DNA from: Thalassobaculum litoreum DSM 18839 | Lineage (GTDB): Bacteria; Pseudomonadota; Alphaproteobacteria; Thalassobaculales; Thalassobaculaceae | Length of the DNA stretch: 64,000 nucleotides | Reading direction: 5' to 3' | Assembly: GCF_900102465.1 (NCBI RefSeq) | Contig: NZ_FNBW01000001.1 | Location: forward strand, 434,557 to 498,556 | In this document: in pieces, positions 8,784 through 16,705 of the stretch | Layout: each line of letters opens with the position of its first letter | Numbering within the stretch: the stretch's first letter is position 1 | Notes under the pieces: model-generated | The model's database searches: none | What the model was told of the DNA's origin: nothing | The model's input: the letters and a program-made list of their open reading frames with translations, nothing else | Program-made: the position numbers and the translations under genes

Positions 8784-9644
8784 ATGACCGACGCACTCGT
8801 TTCCACCGACTGGCTGGCCGCGCATATCGACGACCCGAAGGTCGTGGTCCTGGACGGCACGTATCATCTGCCGACCGCCAAGCGCGACGCCGATGCGGAG
8901 TTTCCGGACGGCCACATTCCCGGGGCCCAGCGCTTCGACATCGACAAGGTGTGCGACCCGGACGATCCCCTGCCCCACATGGTCCCTGGGGCGGACGCCT
9001 TCGCCAAGGCGGCGAGCGCGCTCGGCATCGATGCCGACACTCTGGTGGTGGCGTATGACGTTTACGGCATGCAGTCCTCGGCGCGGACTTGGTGGATGTT
9101 CCGGCTGTTCGGGCACGACAAGGTGGCGGTGCTCGACGGCGGTATGCCGAAATGGCAGGCCGAGGGCCGGCCGATGGAGACCGGCCCGGCGAAGCGGCGC
9201 CCGGCGACCGACTTCAAGGCACGCTTCCGCCCGGAACTGGTGAAGTCGCGCGACGACGTGCTGGCGGCCGTGAAGGCGGGCGACGTGCAGATCGTCGACG
9301 CCCGGCCAGCCGGCCGCTTCACCGGCGAGGAGGCGGAACCGCGTCCCGGCATGCGCTCCGGCCATATCCCGGGCTCCCGCTCCCTGCCGGTCACCGAGCT
9401 GGTGAACAAGGACACCAAGACGGCCCTGGACAGCGACGCCGTGGCGGCGAAGTTCAAGGCGGCGGGCCTCGACCCGTCGAAGCCGACGATCTCCTCCTGC
9501 GGGTCGGGCGTCACCGCCTGCATGATCGCGCTGAACGCCAATCGGCTCGGCCATCCCGGCATGGCGGTCTATGACGGCTCCTGGTCCGACTGGGGCTCGC
9601 GCCAGGATACGCCCGTGGATACCGGTCCGGCCGACGCCCAATGA
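8784..9644 (+). CDS. sseA: 3-mercaptopyruvate sulfurtransferase
   Basis: Two-domain rhodanese enzyme of 286 residues that transfers sulfur from 3-mercaptopyruvate to an acceptor. An inactive N-terminal rhodanese domain (about 1-140) is followed by a catalytic domain with Cys239 in SSCGSGVTA. The CGSGVT loop is the signature that separates mercaptopyruvate from thiosulfate sulfurtransferases. It lies 14 bp after the cysteine synthase gene and overlaps the next gene by an ATGA, so the three genes form one unit. Together, cysteine synthesis and mercaptopyruvate desulfuration suggest cysteine homeostasis or sulfane sulfur production. Confidence 0.93.
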   Translation: MTDALVSTDWLAAHIDDPKVVVLDGTYHLPTAKRDADAEFPDGHIPGAQRFDIDKVCDPDDPLPHMVPGADAFAKAASALGIDADTLVVAYDVYGMQSSARTWWMFRLFGHDKVAVLDGGMPKWQAEGRPMETGPAKRRPATDFKARFRPELVKSRDDVLAAVKAGDVQIVDARPAGRFTGEEAEPRPGMRSGHIPGSRSLPVTELVNKDTKTALDSDAVAAKFKAAGLDPSKPTISSCGSGVTACMIALNANRLGHPGMAVYDGSWSDWGSRQDTPVDTGPADAQ

Positions 9645-10684
9645 GCCTGACGTTCCGGCCGATCGAGACCGACGACATCGACGGTATCGTCGACCTGTGG
9701 GAGCGCTGTGGCCTGCTTGTGCCGCATAACGACCCGCGCCGGGACATCGAGTCCGCGCGCCGCGCGCCGGACTCCGACATTCTGGTCGCCCATGTCCTGG
9801 GCAAGGTCGTGGCGTCGGTGATGGTCGGCTATGACGGGCATCGGGGCTGGGTCTATTACGTGGCGGTCGATCCGAACCGCCGCCGCGCCAGCATGGGACG
9901 TCAGGTGATGAAGGCCGCCGAGGCCTGGATGAAGACCCGCGGCGTGCCCAAGGCGGAGCTGCTGATCCGCGACACCAACGCCCAGGTGCGCGACTTCTAC
10001 GCCAAGCTCGGCTGGAGCGAGGAGCCGCGGGTGGTGATGAGCAAACCCATGGTCGATGCGCCGGCGATCGGGCTCGGCACCGTGGATACCGTCGTCACCT
10101 CCCTGGAGATGCTGAACCGGCCGACCCGCCCTTCTCCGCACCCGCCGGCGAGCATGCGCACCGCGCTGATCCGCGCGGAGCCGCCGACCGTTTCGTTCTA
10201 CCGCTACCTCTACAACACCGTGGGCGGCGACTGGACCTGGGTGTCGCGCCGGCTGATGGACGACGCGGAACTGACCGGCCATATCACCGATCCCAAGGTG
10301 GAGATCTACGTCCTCTACGTCGACGGCGCGCCCGCCGGCTACGGCGAGATCGACCGGCGCCGGAACGACGGCAACGTGGAGTTGGCCTATTTCGGACTGA
10401 TGCCGGAGTTCATCGGGCGCGGCGTGGGACGCTACCTGCTGGACACCGTGATCGACATCGCCTGGACCGGTCCGACGACGCGGCTGTGGGTGCATACCTG
10501 CGACCTGGACCACCCCCGGGCGATCGGCACCTACCAGAAGGCCGGCTTCGTGCCGTTCGACCAGTATGTCGAGACCCTGCCGGATCCGCGGCTTGCCGGC
10601 CTGCCCATCCCCCAGCGGCGTCCGACCCCGTCCGATGCGGTCTCGCTGTCAGGGAATGACACGGTGACGCCGATACGCCGCTAG
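9641..10684 (+). CDS. Tandem two-domain GNAT acetyltransferase
   Basis: Protein of 347 residues with two GNAT folds. Domain one (about 1-140) resembles the YpeA/RimI-like group, with YYVAVDPNRRRASMGRQVM as its acetyl-CoA loop. Domain two (about 180-310) resembles the branch that includes aminoglycoside-type acetyltransferases, with FGLMPEFIGRGVGRYLL. A proline-rich linker sits between them and the tail after residue 320 looks disordered. The start ATG overlaps the sulfurtransferase stop. At the 3' end it overlaps the convergent reductase gene by 36 bp. Whether both domains are active, and on what substrate, is unknown. Confidence 0.9.
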   Translation: MSLTFRPIETDDIDGIVDLWERCGLLVPHNDPRRDIESARRAPDSDILVAHVLGKVVASVMVGYDGHRGWVYYVAVDPNRRRASMGRQVMKAAEAWMKTRGVPKAELLIRDTNAQVRDFYAKLGWSEEPRVVMSKPMVDAPAIGLGTVDTVVTSLEMLNRPTRPSPHPPASMRTALIRAEPPTVSFYRYLYNTVGGDWTWVSRRLMDDAELTGHITDPKVEIYVLYVDGAPAGYGEIDRRRNDGNVELAYFGLMPEFIGRGVGRYLLDTVIDIAWTGPTTRLWVHTCDLDHPRAIGTYQKAGFVPFDQYVETLPDPRLAGLPIPQRRPTPSDAVSLSGNDTVTPIRR

Positions 10685-11710
10685 GGCGCCCAGCAGGCTG
10701 TCGCGGCTGGCATACACCCGGTCGAACCCGGCACGGCGGATCTTCACCGTCGACGACATGTCGTCCCAGGTCGCTGCGAAGGTGGCATCGCCATAGGGTC
10801 CATTGGCGATCCGGCCGATATCCGGCTCGCTCAACCCCTCGCGCGCCACCATCTCCCGCCAGGGACCGGCGGCGGCGGCGAAGGCGTCGGTCAGGCTTTC
10901 GGTCTGCACGCCGGCCGGCTCCAGTTCGAAGAAGGCGGCGATGTCCGGCCACACCTCCTTCCAGCGGAAATAGTCGGCATTGATCACGTTGAACGGCTGG
11001 TTCGCGGCCGAGGGGCTGGTCGCGCACCACTGCATCGCGTCGACCAGCAGATCGATATCGGTGACCTGGGAGACCCGGTCGAAATGGCTCTGGGTTCCCG
11101 GGAAGGTCAGCGGCCGCCCCTGCTCGCGGCACAGCACCGCGTGGACGGCGACGACACTCAGGATGTTGTGCGGATAGCCGAGCGAGAAGCCGATCAGCAG
11201 ATGCGGCCGGGTGGTCGACCAGGAAAAGCCGCGCTTCGGCCCCTCCGCCTCCAGCCAGTCCTGCTGGTCGAAATAGAAGTTCGGCACCGCACAGCGCGGA
11301 TCGTCCTCCTCGGCCGGCGTCTTGAACGGACCGACATGGCTGCCGTACCACTTGGTTCCATGCACCGAATGGACGTGGACCAGGCGGGCGCCCGCAGCCT
11401 GCGCCGCCTCGACCGTGTTCACCAGCATCGCCGTATTGCGCGCCGCCTCGACTTCCGGATCGGGATCCGGCGCGCGGCCGGCGTAGAAGATATGGGTGAC
11501 CGCCGCCCCGAGCCGCGCCAGGGCCGCCTTCAGCCCCTCGGCATCGGTCAGGTCGGCCGCCACATGCTCCAACCCGTCGATCGCCGGCTTCGGCGGGGTC
11601 CGGGACAGGCCGATGACCCGCCACCCCTGCACCAGCAGCCGCGTGGCGATGCCGCGCCCGACGATGCCTGACACGCCGGCGATCAGGGCAACGCCCTTGT
11701 CCTCGACCAT
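10649..11710 (-). CDS. SDR-type oxidoreductase of the PRISE (progesterone 5-beta-reductase/iridoid synthase-like) family
   Basis: NAD(P)H-dependent extended short-chain reductase, 353 residues. The N-terminal nucleotide-binding loop AGVSGIVGRGI (11-21) is followed by GLSRTPP, as in PRISE proteins. NFYFDQQDWL contains the conserved tyrosine of this family, which replaces the usual YxxxK site. PHLLIGFSLG and FNVINADYFRWKEVW are further family segments. These enzymes reduce activated C=C bonds of enones, and bacterial members have no fixed physiological substrate. The 3' end overlaps the GNAT gene on the other strand. It is isolated from aapP by about 135 bp. Confidence 0.88.
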   Translation of the reverse strand: MVEDKGVALIAGVSGIVGRGIATRLLVQGWRVIGLSRTPPKPAIDGLEHVAADLTDAEGLKAALARLGAAVTHIFYAGRAPDPDPEVEAARNTAMLVNTVEAAQAAGARLVHVHSVHGTKWYGSHVGPFKTPAEEDDPRCAVPNFYFDQQDWLEAEGPKRGFSWSTTRPHLLIGFSLGYPHNILSVVAVHAVLCREQGRPLTFPGTQSHFDRVSQVTDIDLLVDAMQWCATSPSAANQPFNVINADYFRWKEVWPDIAAFFELEPAGVQTESLTDAFAAAAGPWREMVAREGLSEPDIGRIANGPYGDATFAATWDDMSSTVKIRRAGFDRVYASRDSLLGALAAYRRHRVIP

Positions 11711-11845
11711 AAGATCCTCCCGTTGGTCTCTTTGGTGTTTTTATGGTGTGCCAAATAGATAGGGGGCGCACCAGCGAACCGGCACGCCCCCCGGACCTCC
11801 CCCGCCCCCCGCGGGTTTGGCCGTCTCATCCAATCTCGGACGCGG

Positions 11846-12640
11846 TCAGTGGGCCAGGATCTGGCTCAGGAACAGCTTGGTACGATCCGATTTGGGATTG
11901 GTGAAGAATTCGTCCGGAGTGTTCTGCTCCACGATTTCGCCCTGGTCCATGAAAATCACCCGGTCGGCGACGCGCTTGGCGAAGCCCATCTCGTGGGTGA
12001 CCACCAGCATCGTCATGCCGCTCTCGGCGAGGCCGACCATAACGTCCAGCACCTCGGAGATCATTTCCGGATCCAGGGCCGAGGTCGGCTCGTCGAACAG
12101 CATGATGGTCGGGCTCATGCAGAGCGAACGGGCGATCGCCACGCGCTGCTGCTGACCACCGGAGAGCTGGCCGGGATACTTGGCCGCCTGTTCGGGGATC
12201 TTCACCCGCTCGAGATACTGCATGGCGATCTTCTCGGCCTCGGCCTTGGGCATGTTCTTCACCCAGATCGGGGCGAGCGTGCAGTTCTCCAGCACCGTCA
12301 GGTGCGGGAACAGGTTGAACTGCTGGAACACCATGCCGACGTTGCGACGGATCGCGTCGATGTTCTTGATGTTGGTGCCCATCTCGGTGCCGTTGACGAT
12401 GATATCGCCGGCCTGGTGTTCCTCCAGCCGGTTGATGCAGCGGATCATCGTCGACTTGCCGGACCCGGACGGGCCGCAGATCACGATCCGCTCACCCTTG
12501 TTGACCGAGAGGTTGATGTCCTTGAGGACATGGAACTCGCCAAACCACTTGTTCACCGAGGCCAGTTCGATGACCACCTCGTCGGAGATGGCGGAGGCGA
12601 CATGGACGCCGTCGTCGGGGAGTTGAGTGTCGAGGCTCAT
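11846..12640 (-). CDS. aapP: General L-amino acid ABC transporter ATP-binding protein AapP/BztD
   Basis: ATPase of the broad-specificity amino acid importer, 264 residues. Walker [10 protein letters not shown] (56-64), [18 protein letters not shown], Walker [16 protein letters not shown] and [16 protein letters not shown] are all intact. An N-terminal extension of about 20 residues is typical of this subfamily. It is the last gene of aapJ-aapQ-aapM-aapP, 35 bp after aapM. No convincing U-tailed terminator follows; a GC-rich dyad without a U-run lies at about 11763-11791. Confidence 0.95.
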   Translation of the reverse strand: MSLDTQLPDDGVHVASAISDEVVIELASVNKWFGEFHVLKDINLSVNKGERIVICGPSGSGKSTMIRCINRLEEHQAGDIIVNGTEMGTNIKNIDAIRRNVGMVFQQFNLFPHLTVLENCTLAPIWVKNMPKAEAEKIAMQYLERVKIPEQAAKYPGQLSGGQQQRVAIARSLCMSPTIMLFDEPTSALDPEMISEVLDVMVGLAESGMTMLVVTHEMGFAKRVADRVIFMDQGEIVEQNTPDEFFTNPKSDRTKLFLSQILAH

Positions 12641-12675
12641 TGGTGGATTCCCTGTTCTCGTTCGTTATCGGACCG

Positions 12676-14025
12676 TCACCGCCGGCCGTAGCCGCCGCCG
12701 ATCGTCCGTTCGAGATGCTGGCTGTATTTCGACATGGCGAAGCAGAGCACGAAGAAGATGGACGCAGTGAACAGCAGCGGCTCCGTATGGAACCCAAGCC
12801 AGCTCGGATTCTGACCCGCCGCCTTGCCCATCAGCAGGATGTCGTAAAGACCGATGATCGACACCAGCGTGGTGTCCTTCATCAGGCCCATGAAGCTGCC
12901 GACGATGTTCGGGATCATCAGCTTCAGGGCCTGCGGCATCACGATGAGAGCCATCATCTTCCAGAAGGACAACCCCATGGACTGCGCGGCCTCGTACTGC
13001 CCCTTGTTGACCGCCTGCAGACCGCCGCGCACCGTCTCCGCCATGTAGGCAGCGGCGAAGATGCAGACCGCCACGATCACCATCGCCAGCTTCGGCGGGT
13101 TGAATTCGACCGGCAGGAACAGCGGCATCATGGTCACGGCCATGAACAGGATGGTGATCAGCGGCACCGAGCGGAACAGCTCGATGAACGAGGTACAGAA
13201 CACCCGGATGACCGGCATCTTGGAACGTCGGCCCAGCGCCAGAAGAATGCCGTTCGGCAGAGCCGAGGCGATGCCGATGCCGGAGATCACCAGGGTCAGG
13301 AACAGCCCGCCCCAGATCGTGGTCTGCACCTCAACCAGGTCCCAGCTCATGTGGTAGATCAGGGCGATCACGAAACCGACCGCGAAGGCGCCGAGCAGCA
13401 CGTACTTGTGCAGCCGGTCGTCCTTGTCGGTGAAGCCGGTTATGGAGATCAGGAGCTCCGGCAGCGACCTGCCCAGGACGTAGCACGCGGCCACATGCAG
13501 CCAGACCGCGACAAACAGGGTCAGGGCGATGGAGGCCATCACATGCAGGAAGATCCCGGTATCGCCGCCGATGAACATCGATGCCGCGAGGAACGGGAAG
13601 GTCAGAACGGCCGACATGCCGACCTGGATCTTGCCCGTGACCTTCGGCAGCCAGAACGGGATCAGCCAGAGCAGCAGGATGATGCCCCCGAGATTGACCC
13701 GCCACTGCTCCTCGTCGGGATAGCGGCCGTACATCATGCTGTTGAACCAGGCACCGATGCCGGCCCAGCAGGCCCCCTCACCCAGGTTGATGTCGAGGCA
13801 CTCGCGATAGGTATCCGCCGTCCAGACCGCGTTGATGATGCCGTATTCGACGGCGAACTGGACGATCAGGTACAGGAGGTAGACGCCCAGCAGCGTCAGG
13901 ATCGTGTCGATCGGGCCGCCGAACAGGTTCTTGCGCAGCCAGCCCACCACGCCGACCGTATTGGCCGGCGGAGGCAGGCTCGGTTTCGGGCGGAAGGCGG
14001 TGTCGGATTGAGTCGCATCCGTCAT
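12676..14025 (-). CDS. aapM: General L-amino acid ABC transporter permease AapM/BztC
   Basis: Inner-membrane permease of 449 residues, longer than ordinary amino acid permeases because, as in other AapM/BztC proteins, an N-terminal membrane region with extra helices precedes the core. The core holds RVFCTSFIELFRSVPLITIL and the EAA loop SMGLSFWKMMALIVMPQALK. The start ATG at 14025 is three bases after the aapQ stop codon, so the two permeases are tightly coupled. It forms the heterodimeric channel with AapQ. Confidence 0.95.
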   Translation of the reverse strand: MTDATQSDTAFRPKPSLPPPANTVGVVGWLRKNLFGGPIDTILTLLGVYLLYLIVQFAVEYGIINAVWTADTYRECLDINLGEGACWAGIGAWFNSMMYGRYPDEEQWRVNLGGIILLLWLIPFWLPKVTGKIQVGMSAVLTFPFLAASMFIGGDTGIFLHVMASIALTLFVAVWLHVAACYVLGRSLPELLISITGFTDKDDRLHKYVLLGAFAVGFVIALIYHMSWDLVEVQTTIWGGLFLTLVISGIGIASALPNGILLALGRRSKMPVIRVFCTSFIELFRSVPLITILFMAVTMMPLFLPVEFNPPKLAMVIVAVCIFAAAYMAETVRGGLQAVNKGQYEAAQSMGLSFWKMMALIVMPQALKLMIPNIVGSFMGLMKDTTLVSIIGLYDILLMGKAAGQNPSWLGFHTEPLLFTASIFFVLCFAMSKYSQHLERTIGGGYGRR

Positions 14026-14028
14026 GAC

Positions 14029-15225
14029 TCACCGCTCCTTAATCTGAACGAGTTTGTTGTAGTAGTTCAGCGCTGCCGAGATCGTCAGGCTGACGGTCAT
14101 GTAGAACAGCATCACCATGGCGACGATTTCGATCGCATGGCCGGACTGGTTCAGCGAGGTCTGCATGAAGACCGCGACGAGATCCGGATAGCCGATGGCG
14201 ATCGCCAGCGACGAGTTCTTCACGACGTTCATCCAGTTGCTGATCATCGGCGGGACGACCGCGCGCATGGCCTGCGGGATGACGACGAGGCGCAGGGTCC
14301 AGCTCGGCTTCAGGCCGAGGGAGTAGGACGCCTCGGTCTGGCCGTGGCTGACCGACAGGATGCCGGCGCGCACCGCCTCGGCCATGAAGACCGTGTGGTA
14401 CAGGACCAGGGCGAACAGCAGGGCGCAGAACGCCCGCGGCACATCGGCACCGCCCTGGAAGTTGAACCCCTTCAGCGCCGGATAGTCGAAGGTCAGCGGC
14501 GCGCCCAGGGCGAAGAACGCCAGGAGCGGCAGGCCGACCACCAGGCCGACGCCCGTCCAGAAGGCCGGAAAGCGCTGGCCGGTGGCCATCTGACGCTTGG
14601 TGGCCCAGACCGTCACGCCGTAGGCCACGGCGATGCCGATCAGCACCATGATGATGACGATGTCGAAGCCGTCGCCCGGCACGGGAGCCGGCACGTACAG
14701 GCCTCGGTTGTTCAGGAAGAAACTATCCAGCCAGCCCAGGCTTTGCTTGGGCGACGGCAGGGCCGAGGACAGGGTGAACCAGAACAGGATGTGCAGCAGC
14801 AACGGCACGTTGCGCATCACCTCGACATAGGCCGAGGCGATCTGGGCGACGACGAAGTTGCTGGACAGACGCATCACGCCGACCACGAAACCAAGCAGCG
14901 TGGTGGCGATGATCGCGAAGAAGGACACGATGAGCGTGTTCGCGATGCCGACAAGATAGACGTGGAAATAGGTGTCCCCGGCCTCGTAGTCGATGATCGA
15001 CCACGCGATCGAGAACCCTGCCGTACTGCTCAGGAACTCGAAGCCGGTGGACATGCCGCGAGCCTGAAGGTTCTCGGCGGTATTCGTGATCAGGTACTGA
15101 GCCGTCCAGATGACGGCGACGGCAACGATGATCTGATAGAAGATCGACCGAAATCTCTCGTCATTGACGATTTCTGAAATCGAGCGCGCGTCCCTACGCG
15201 GGACAGCCTTGTCGACAGCGGACAT
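14029..15225 (-). CDS. aapQ: General L-amino acid ABC transporter permease AapQ/BztB
   Basis: Inner-membrane permease of 398 residues. It has a long first periplasmic region containing QYLITNTAENLQARGM and GFEFLSSTAGF, typical of AapQ/BztB. The channel core includes VEVMRNVPLLLHILFW and the coupling loop SLGLKPSWTLRLVVIPQAMR. A GGAGG ribosome site precedes ATG 15225 by about eight bases. It is separated from aapJ by 89 bp containing a strong stem-loop, whereas aapQ, aapM and aapP are nearly contiguous. Confidence 0.95.
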   Translation of the reverse strand: MSAVDKAVPRRDARSISEIVNDERFRSIFYQIIVAVAVIWTAQYLITNTAENLQARGMSTGFEFLSSTAGFSIAWSIIDYEAGDTYFHVYLVGIANTLIVSFFAIIATTLLGFVVGVMRLSSNFVVAQIASAYVEVMRNVPLLLHILFWFTLSSALPSPKQSLGWLDSFFLNNRGLYVPAPVPGDGFDIVIIMVLIGIAVAYGVTVWATKRQMATGQRFPAFWTGVGLVVGLPLLAFFALGAPLTFDYPALKGFNFQGGADVPRAFCALLFALVLYHTVFMAEAVRAGILSVSHGQTEASYSLGLKPSWTLRLVVIPQAMRAVVPPMISNWMNVVKNSSLAIAIGYPDLVAVFMQTSLNQSGHAIEIVAMVMLFYMTVSLTISAALNYYNKLVQIKER

Positions 15226-15268
15226 CAGCGCGTCCTCCGAACCGCAGTAATTTTAATGTCTAAAGAAA

Positions 15269-15300
15269 CGGTGCCCGGTCGAAGACTCGACCGGGCACCG
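15269..15300 (-). terminator. Stem-loop between aapJ and aapQ (attenuator/partial terminator or mRNA stabiliser)
   Basis: A perfect 14-base inverted repeat (15269-15282 and 15287-15300) closes a four-base loop. On the minus strand it lies 14 bases after the aapJ stop codon and is followed by TTTCTTTAGAC. The U-tract is short and interrupted, so read-through into aapQMP is expected. Such hairpins after binding-protein genes commonly keep that subunit in excess. Confidence 0.75.
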
Positions 15301-15314
15301 AAGCATTCAGACGA

Positions 15315-16355
15315 TCACCGGAACGGCGGGGAGTACATCAGGCCGCCCTTGGTCCACAGGTCGTTCACCGACCCGGCCCGCGGGATGTTCATGACGGTCT
15401 TCGGACCCATGAACTCTTCGTAGTTCTCCGCGTAGTTGCCCACGGTCTTGATGATGTTGTAGGCCCACTCCGGCTCAAGGCCGAGACCCTTGTTCAGGTC
15501 GCCCTCGACACCAAGCATGCGCTTGATTTCCGGGTTGGTGCTGCTGGCCTTCATCTCGTCGACGTTGCCGGAATTGATGCCCATCTCCTCGGCATTGATC
15601 ATGGCGAAGAGCGACCACATCACGATGTCGTTCCACTGGCTGTCGTTCTGACGAACGACCGGGCCCAGCGGCTCCTTCGAGATGGTTTGCGGCAGGATGG
15701 TGAAGATCGACTGGTCCGGCGCCTTGGCGCGGGTCGAGGCCAGGCTCGACTTGTCGTTGGTGATGGCATCGCAGCCGCCCGAGAAGAACGTGCTGTCACG
15801 CACGTTGCTGTCCTCGAACACAACCGGGTTGATGTCGAGGGAGTTGGTCCGGCTGTAGTCGGTCAGGTTCAGCTCGGTGGTGGTACCGGTCAGCACGCAG
15901 ACCGTCGCACCGGCAAGCTCCAGGGCGCTGGTCACGCCGCTGTCGTTGGTGACCATGAAACCCTGGCCGTCATAGAAGTTCACCGTGGTGAAATCCAGGC
16001 CGAGCTGCGTATCGCGGAACAGGGTCCACGTGGTGGTGCGCGACAGCACATCGGACTCGCCGTTCGCCATCGCGGTGAACCGGACGGCGGACGTCACCGA
16101 CTGGTACTCGATCTTGTCGGGGTCGCCGAAGATCGCCGCGGAAACCGCGCGGCAGTTCTCGACGTCGAAGCCGGACCACTTGCCGTCATCGGACAGCGAG
16201 TAGAAACCGGGCGCCGGCGTGCCGACCTGGCAACGCAGAATGCCGCGGTTCTTGACGATCTCCAGCGTGCTGTCCTGTGCCAGGACCGGCTCGGGAGTAA
16301 TCGCGAGGCTTGCCAAGAACCCCGCGCCCAGAGCCAAAAGGCTGACCTTCTTCAT
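15315..16355 (-). CDS. aapJ: General L-amino acid ABC transporter substrate-binding protein AapJ/BztA
   Basis: Periplasmic binding protein of 346 residues. It has a signal peptide MKKVSLLALGAGFLASLAIT followed by PEPVLAQ and a cleavage site near residue 26. The mature N-terminus has TLEIVKNRGILRCQVG and GFDVENCRAVSAAIFGD, and RTTTWTLFRDTQLGLDF is a hallmark of the AapJ/BztA group. It probably binds a wide range of L-amino acids, as shown for Rhizobium AapJ. It is first in its operon. A sigma-54 promoter match lies 67 bp upstream of the start codon, which points to nitrogen control. Confidence 0.95.
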   Translation of the reverse strand: MKKVSLLALGAGFLASLAITPEPVLAQDSTLEIVKNRGILRCQVGTPAPGFYSLSDDGKWSGFDVENCRAVSAAIFGDPDKIEYQSVTSAVRFTAMANGESDVLSRTTTWTLFRDTQLGLDFTTVNFYDGQGFMVTNDSGVTSALELAGATVCVLTGTTTELNLTDYSRTNSLDINPVVFEDSNVRDSTFFSGGCDAITNDKSSLASTRAKAPDQSIFTILPQTISKEPLGPVVRQNDSQWNDIVMWSLFAMINAEEMGINSGNVDEMKASSTNPEIKRMLGVEGDLNKGLGLEPEWAYNIIKTVGNYAENYEEFMGPKTVMNIPRAGSVNDLWTKGGLMYSPPFR

Positions 16356-16705
16356 GATGTGAAACCCACCCAGGTTATCGTTGTAACTGGATCGACCTAT
16401 GCGATCCCGGATTCCAGCCTTCGCAAAGACCTTGCCAGGATGTCATTGACCGAATTCCGCGACTTTTTGCCCCCCGTCACGCCAGACAATTGCCCAAAAG
16501 GCGTGCAATTGCCGTTCGGATGCCGTCAAAGGATGCAAGCCGCCCGGAACATGATCATTCCAACATGGCGTTTACCTGAAAAGCAAGCTTTCCAGGTCTC
16601 GGCGCGAGTGCTCTTGTCCCAGGCGCCAGACGAACCGAGACTGCACGCAACGAACATTGTCCCGACTTGCTCCTGGACACCCGAGGTAACCCTTTCGAGG
16701 AAAAG
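16356..16705. other. Divergent intergenic region between aapJ and cystathionine beta-lyase gene
   Basis: About 350 bp without a supportable gene. It holds the sigma-54 promoter match for aapJ (16422-16438, minus strand) and a direct repeat CAATTGCC at 16487-16494 and 16506-16513. It also holds the GAGGAAA ribosome site of the beta-lyase gene. No riboswitch or hairpin with a U-tract was seen. Confidence 0.6.
16422..16438 (-). promoter_or_regulatory. Sigma-54 (RpoN) promoter of aapJQMP
   Basis: On the minus strand the 17 bases read CTGGCAAGGTCTTTGCG. Against the RpoN consensus YTGGCACGRNNNTTGCW this deviates only at one C-to-A position and the last base. The essential GG and GC dinucleotides are present with correct spacing. 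Transcription would start near 16411, giving a leader of about 56 nt before aapJ. RpoN/NtrC control is known for amino acid importers in alphaproteobacteria. Confidence 0.65.

Noticed and set aside
11760-11800. GC-rich dyad GGGGGCG...CGCCCCC after aapP as a terminator
   Set aside because: The loop is 15 bases or more and no U-run follows on the minus strand, so it is not called as a terminator.
12640-15177. An 845-codon plus-strand open frame opposite aapM and aapQ
   Set aside because: The composition is Gln/His/Asp-rich and has no domain; it is the shadow of two clear permease genes.
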